From assembly GCA_949448405.1 (NCBI GenBank), contig CASTFX010000035.1, forward strand, positions 1 to 10,483: a stretch of 10,483 bases of DNA, written 5' to 3'. The position numbers and the translations under genes were made by a program. The notes under the pieces were generated by a model. That model was not told the DNA's origin. It saw only the letters and a list, made by a program, of their open reading frames with translations, and searched no databases. Numbering within the stretch: the stretch's first letter is position 1; each line of letters opens with the position of its first letter. This document shows positions 6,567 to 10,483 of the stretch, piece by piece. The DNA comes from an uncultured Clostridia bacterium. Lineage in GTDB: Bacteria; Bacillota; Clostridia; TANB77; CAG-508.

Positions 6567-9500
6567 TTATCCGTTATCTCCTATTAACAGAAGTTGCATT
6601 TTAGCCAAATCCTTTATTGTTATCTTTCCATTTCCATCTATATCTGCAGCTTCAAAATACTCACTTACTAGTTTTTCTTCTTCTATATAATGTAAACACA
6701 TTTTAGCTAAATCAGTTAGATTGATGGTTCCATTTCCGTCTACATCTGCTGTTACTATAAATGTATAACTATTGTTTCCTACATGAGCCTTCATTCCTGT
6801 TCCTATTTTTTGAGTTCCTTTTATAATATTTTGATTTTTGTCTTTTATCACTACTTCTTTCTGTGTTTGTATATTTTTCATGAACTCATTTACCTCAAGA
6901 TTTATAGGTACTTTTCTAATAATATTGTTTGCTATTTCATATTTGCTAGATATTATTTCGTCATTTTCTGGCTCCTTTTTCTTAATCCAAGTAACTTTTG
7001 CAGTTATAGAATTTGTATTTCCTGCTTCATCTGCAAATGTGAAAGTAAATTCTCCATTTTCTGTAAATGTATATTTATTTCTTCCATTATTATTTGTAAT
7101 TCTAACATTGTCTTTATCAAATGATACAGTTACCGTTACATTTGAATCTGTTTCTTCTGTAATGTCATAAGATAATGTAGCATTTGGTTTTACCTTATCA
7201 ATCCAATCTACAATAGCTGTTGCTGTTCCTTGATGTCCTACTCTATCAACAAATGTAAATGTAAACTCTCCGTTTTCTGTAAAAGTGTAAACTTTACTTC
7301 CATTATTATTTGTAACTGTTACCTCTTCACTTGGAATTAGTGTCGCAGTAACAGATTTATTAGTCTTATAATTTGGACTATATTCAATCGTTCCTGTTGG
7401 GTCTTCTCTATCTATCCAGCTAACTTTAATAGGTATACTTCCTCTATTTCCATTTTCATCTATATATTCAAAACTATCTTCACCATTTTCAGTAAATGTA
7501 TAAACATTATTTCCATAGTTACTTACTAATGTATATCCTTCTTCTAAGTCTAATGTTACAGTAACATTTCCTGTAGTCCATTCCTTAGGAGAATATGTTA
7601 ATGTGTATTTAGGAACTTTTGCAATCCAATTTACAATAGCCGTTGCTGTTCCTGTATTTCCTGCCCTGTCAACAAATTCAAATGTAAATTCTCCATTTTG
7701 ATTAAATGTATATGTATCTTTGCCTCCATTATTTGTTACTGTGACTTCCTCACTTGGATCTAGTGTAACTGTAACAGGTTTATCTGTTAAATGTGTAGTA
7801 TTATAAATAAAATTTGCTGTTGGTGCTTCTTTATCAATCCAATCTACTGTTATATTTTTGGTTCCTATATTTCCTAATTCATCTGCAAATTTTAGTTCAT
7901 AAGATGCATTGCTATCGAATGTGATAGTTTTACTATTATCTACTGGATTATCAGAAACCTGTACATCTTCTGATAATATTGTTACATTCTTTTTGTCAAA
8001 TGTTAAAGTTGCAACTACTTCTTCATTTGTTAGTTCTGTTGTACTAAAGCTAACACTTGCTTGTGGTGGAGTTTTATCTATCCAATCCACTTTTGCTGTT
8101 GTACTTCCCTTATTTCCATTTTTATCAACAAATTCAAAGGTAAATTCTCCATTTTCTGTAAATGTATATGTCTTCTTACCATTATTATTTGTTATTGTGA
8201 TAGGTCTATTTTCATTTATTAACTCTACTATGACATTTTTATTTGTAACTTTAGTAATATTATAATTAACTTCTGCTGTTGGTACTACACTTGCTGATGG
8301 GTCCTCATATAAATTAACAACTGATATCGAAAAATAGTGTTCAAGTCCTGGTTCATAAACTGATGGACAATAAATTCTTATATATTTTGCTTCTTTTACT
8401 TCATTAAAAGCTATCTTTTTTAAATTACCGTTATTTCCTAAATTACTTTTATCTGCTACAAGTTCCCAGTTTTTATTATCCATACTTACAAAAATCTGTA
8501 ATCTACTTGCAATTCCAGTTGGATAGTTACCATTTGGTGTTTTTGCATTTGGATCAGGGACATAGTCTAATTCAGCTACATATCTTGGTTTGTCAAGTTC
8601 TATTGTTGCATAAGCAGGTTTATAATTTCCTCCAAAAGAACTTACTGTGCTATGCCATGATGTATTAGTATTTCCATCAAGAATATAATCTTTATTTCCT
8701 CCACTTGTACCTGATACTTCAACAACATTTAGATTAGCTCTAGGTATATATCTATGTGTATCTGAAGATGCATTAGTAGTAAAGGTATAGTGTACTGGAT
8801 TACTTTTAATCGCAGTTCCTGTTGCAACTAGTCTAACATATACTACTACATCTCCTTTAAAAATAGGATTAGTATCTGCAAAAGAATTCCATTCTCCATT
8901 TACATCCAATGTCCATTCCAATTTACTAGTATCACCATTTATACGATTTTCCAAATCGTCAATTGAAATAGCATTTGTTGGAAATACCCCTTTAGTAATA
9001 TCAATTGTATATATATTTGCTTCTGTTAGAGGAACTCCTGTTATATGAATTTTAATATCATTATTTACATCTATACTTGCAATTTCTTCATCTGTAAGTT
9101 GTACAGAATACTCATAGCACTCTTTCCATGTTTTGCCCCCATCTAAGCTATATTTCCATGTTACTTGTGTACTTTGCAATTGTTTCGATAATATAATTTT
9201 TCCAGCATTTGCTCCATCAAATGAAAATGTTGCTATTCTATTATCAACTATGCCTAATAGTGCATTGGCAACTACTGGTACTTCTTTATAATATAATGTG
9301 TTTGCACTTGTTGCTTTTGCAGCTTTTTTCAAAGTCTGGTCTTGTAATGTCATCAAATTCCCACGATATCCAGGGCTTGTAATCTTTGTAGCAATTCTAC
9401 GTGTTAAGTCATACATAGGTAGTGGATGATATGTATAAACTTCACTGATTTCTTCTGCTAAAGCTATCAATTCTTCTTCTGTTTTAGTATTATCTGTTAT

Positions 9501-10483
9501 ATATAAATTTACTAATCCAATCCATGCATCTAGATTAATTATTTCTTCTTTTAAAGCTTCTCTATAAACTGCTTCTAATTTTTTTCTATCATTACTATAA
9601 ACACTTTCTAATAGTAAAATAAGTTCTGAACGTTCATATTTATCATATTCATTTTGTGCCTGTTGAGATAAGAAATGATATGATCCAGGTTTTATTAATC
9701 CGTTGCTAGTAGCATATCTATTTCCCCAGCCATTTGGCATACGTCCTCCACCTTCAGTATTTGCCCAACCAGTAGAAGCAACACTATTTGCCAACTGCCA
9801 TGCATAGTTTTGACTATTTACTTTATATAAATATAAGTAAGCTGCATGACCTGGTTGACCGACAACTTTTGCTGGATATCCCCATACTCCATAAAGGTTA
9901 GCTGCAGTCTTAGAAAGCCCTCCACAAACTGCTCCTTCCTCAAATACTATCCATAATTTTGGTTTACCTGCTTGATATGGAACTTTGTATGCTGATAAAT
10001 TATACTTTTTATCCCATTTTGCATAATTTGCTTGGCTATAATACTGTGGTCTATAATACCCATAACCTGTTGTATATGTAATATATTTATATGGATTAAA
10101 ACGTTGTACCCTATCTGGATATCTATTCGCAGAATAATCACGTAGCCATAAGATTTCTTCATCATCAATATTTGTAAACATTACTCCACGCATTTCTTCA
10201 ATTGTATAATTTTCAAACATTGAATTATCTTCTAATTTATTATTCAAATGCATTTCTTTATAAATTTTATATCTATTAACAGCATTTGATAACTGGTTTC
10301 CTCCTATCCATAAACCTACATTGGTAGAATGAGTTAATGATAATGATAACATCATTTTCAAATACAAGTCTTTATATTTTATTCCATTAGCTGTTAAATT
10401 CTCATTCTTCAAATCTTCCCCATAGGTATGATATAACTGACTTAATACTTTTAAGGCATTTTGGTAAGACCCATTTGGAGTAC
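6567..10483 (-). CDS. Large multidomain surface protein: transglutaminase-like, F5/8C, Ig-like repeats, dockerin (5' end outside window)
   Basis: The reading frame stays open to the right edge, so the true start and any signal peptide are outside. At least 1304 residues are visible, numbered here from the first full codon (10479-10481). About 120-260 is a transglutaminase-like domain with Cys186 in AVCGGLSKTAANLYGV and His212 in VVGQPGHAAYLYLY. The third catalytic residue is not obvious. About 270-365 is helical. About 405-570 is beta-rich and includes a WKYSLDGGKTWKE stretch. About 583-726 is an F5/8 type C (discoidin) domain, with ILDGNTNTSWHS and AKYIRIYCPS, usually sugar-binding. About 734-1169 holds six Ig-like repeats. 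About 1241-1304 is a type I dockerin. The protein is presumably secreted and held by the adjacent cohesin protein. It may bind host or bacterial glycans and act on protein or peptide; the substrate is unknown. Confidence 0.9.
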   Translation of the reverse strand, partial: TPNGSYQNALKVLSQLYHTYGEDLKNENLTANGIKYKDLYLKMMLSLSLTHSTNVGLWIGGNQLSNAVNRYKIYKEMHLNNKLEDNSMFENYTIEEMRGVMFTNIDDEEILWLRDYSANRYPDRVQRFNPYKYITYTTGYGYYRPQYYSQANYAKWDKKYNLSAYKVPYQAGKPKLWIVFEEGAVCGGLSKTAANLYGVWGYPAKVVGQPGHAAYLYLYKVNSQNYAWQLANSVASTGWANTEGGGRMPNGWGNRYATSNGLIKPGSYHFLSQQAQNEYDKYERSELILLLESVYSNDRKKLEAVYREALKEEIINLDAWIGLVNLYITDNTKTEEELIALAEEISEVYTYHPLPMYDLTRRIATKITSPGYRGNLMTLQDQTLKKAAKATSANTLYYKEVPVVANALLGIVDNRIATFSFDGANAGKIILSKQLQSTQVTWKYSLDGGKTWKECYEYSVQLTDEEIASIDVNNDIKIHITGVPLTEANIYTIDITKGVFPTNAISIDDLENRINGDTSKLEWTLDVNGEWNSFADTNPIFKGDVVVYVRLVATGTAIKSNPVHYTFTTNASSDTHRYIPRANLNVVEVSGTSGGNKDYILDGNTNTSWHSTVSSFGGNYKPAYATIELDKPRYVAELDYVPDPNAKTPNGNYPTGIASRLQIFVSMDNKNWELVADKSNLGNNGNLKKIAFNEVKEAKYIRIYCPSVYEPGLEHYFSISVVNLYEDPSASVVPTAEVNYNITKVTNKNVIVELINENRPITITNNNGKKTYTFTENGEFTFEFVDKNGNKGSTTAKVDWIDKTPPQASVSFSTTELTNEEVVATLTFDKKNVTILSEDVQVSDNPVDNSKTITFDSNASYELKFADELGNIGTKNITVDWIDKEAPTANFIYNTTHLTDKPVTVTLDPSEEVTVTNNGGKDTYTFNQNGEFTFEFVDRAGNTGTATAIVNWIAKVPKYTLTYSPKEWTTGNVTVTLDLEEGYTLVSNYGNNVYTFTENGEDSFEYIDENGNRGSIPIKVSWIDREDPTGTIEYSPNYKTNKSVTATLIPSEEVTVTNNNGSKVYTFTENGEFTFTFVDRVGHQGTATAIVDWIDKVKPNATLSYDITEETDSNVTVTVSFDKDNVRITNNNGRNKYTFTENGEFTFTFADEAGNTNSITAKVTWIKKKEPENDEIISSKYEIANNIIRKVPINLEVNEFMKNIQTQKEVVIKDKNQNIIKGTQKIGTGMKAHVGNNSYTFIVTADVDGNGTINLTDLAKMCLHYIEEEKLVSEYFEAADIDGNGKITIKDLAKMQLLLIGDNG
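6570..6761 (-). other. C-terminal type I dockerin domain of the large protein
   Basis: Two calcium-binding loops are visible: DVDGNGTINLTD (6711-6746) and DIDGNGKITIKD (6609-6644). Each is followed by the same helix start LAKM, giving the duplicated F-hand structure of type I dockerins. Calcium ligands at loop positions 1, 3, 5 and 12 (D, D, N, D) are intact in both. The residues just before the last ligand, which usually govern partner choice, differ between the copies (LT and IK), so the two binding faces are not identical. The module just upstream (VNEFMKNIQ..GTGM..) matches the linker that often precedes dockerins in clostridial surface proteins. Confidence 0.9.
6975..8282 (-). repeat. 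Six tandem Ig-like repeats of about 71 codons
   Basis: Repeat units in order of translation are 8067-8282, 7824-8066, 7614-7823, 7401-7613, 7188-7400 and 6975-7187. The core pattern is P-T-A-x-x-x-Y ... VTVTL ... TNNNG..YTFTENGEFTFxFVD..GN.G.A.A.V.WIDK. Five units are 70-72 residues. The second has 81 and a divergent centre, with the TENGEFTF core replaced. The pattern resembles Ig-like modules common in long clostridial wall proteins, which probably act as a stiff spacer between the catalytic end and the dockerin. Similarity extends to the DNA: 30 bases at 7045-7074 and 8140-8169 are identical. Confidence 0.9.

Noticed and set aside
6975..8282. Regularly spaced repeats that might suggest a CRISPR array
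   Set aside because: The repeats are in-frame protein modules of about 213 bases with diverged copies, not short identical repeats with unique spacers.

Overview
The window is AT-rich bacterial DNA with strong AGGAGG-type ribosome binding sites, TGA used as a stop, UppP, a split transketolase and membrane-anchored surface proteins. This fits a low-GC Gram-positive bacterium, most likely an uncultured anaerobic (gut-type) Clostridia member; the placement is inferred from gene style, not from a marker gene. Almost all coding is on the minus strand. The exception is one small regulator gene on the plus strand.

Left end (1-1040): a small membrane-anchored protein with an FxLYD-like outer domain (18-509, minus) has a good promoter at 587-615 and a GC-rich hairpin in its leader. 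A strong Shine-Dalgarno at the very edge (6-12) shows that another minus-strand gene begins just outside the window. Diverging from it is a 68-residue XRE/Cro-type regulator (680-886, plus). It is preceded by three TTTGTAA copies spaced exactly 11 bp apart and followed by two terminator hairpins.

Centre (1011-5587): a five-gene minus-strand operon runs from a promoter at 5559-5587 to a terminator at 1011-1038. In order of transcription it encodes a membrane-anchored TPR protein, undecaprenyl-diphosphatase (uppP), uracil phosphoribosyltransferase (upp) and the N- and C-terminal halves of a split transketolase. Gaps are small or overlapping, so co-transcription is likely. It mixes cell-wall lipid-carrier recycling, pyrimidine salvage and the pentose phosphate pathway.

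Right end (5615-10483): a two-gene minus-strand surface module, the most interesting part of the window. The upstream gene, cut by the right edge, encodes a very large protein with a transglutaminase-like Cys/His domain, a helical region, beta-rich segments, an F5/8 type C (discoidin) domain, six Ig-like repeats and a C-terminal type I dockerin. Sixteen bases downstream lies a gene for a secreted cohesin-like domain on a long Ser/Asn/Gly-rich stalk with a C-terminal membrane anchor. The pair looks like a minimal ligand-receptor system: the cohesin protein would hold the dockerin protein on the cell surface, without any cellulase in sight. A perfect 14-bp hairpin at 5615-5650 closes this unit.
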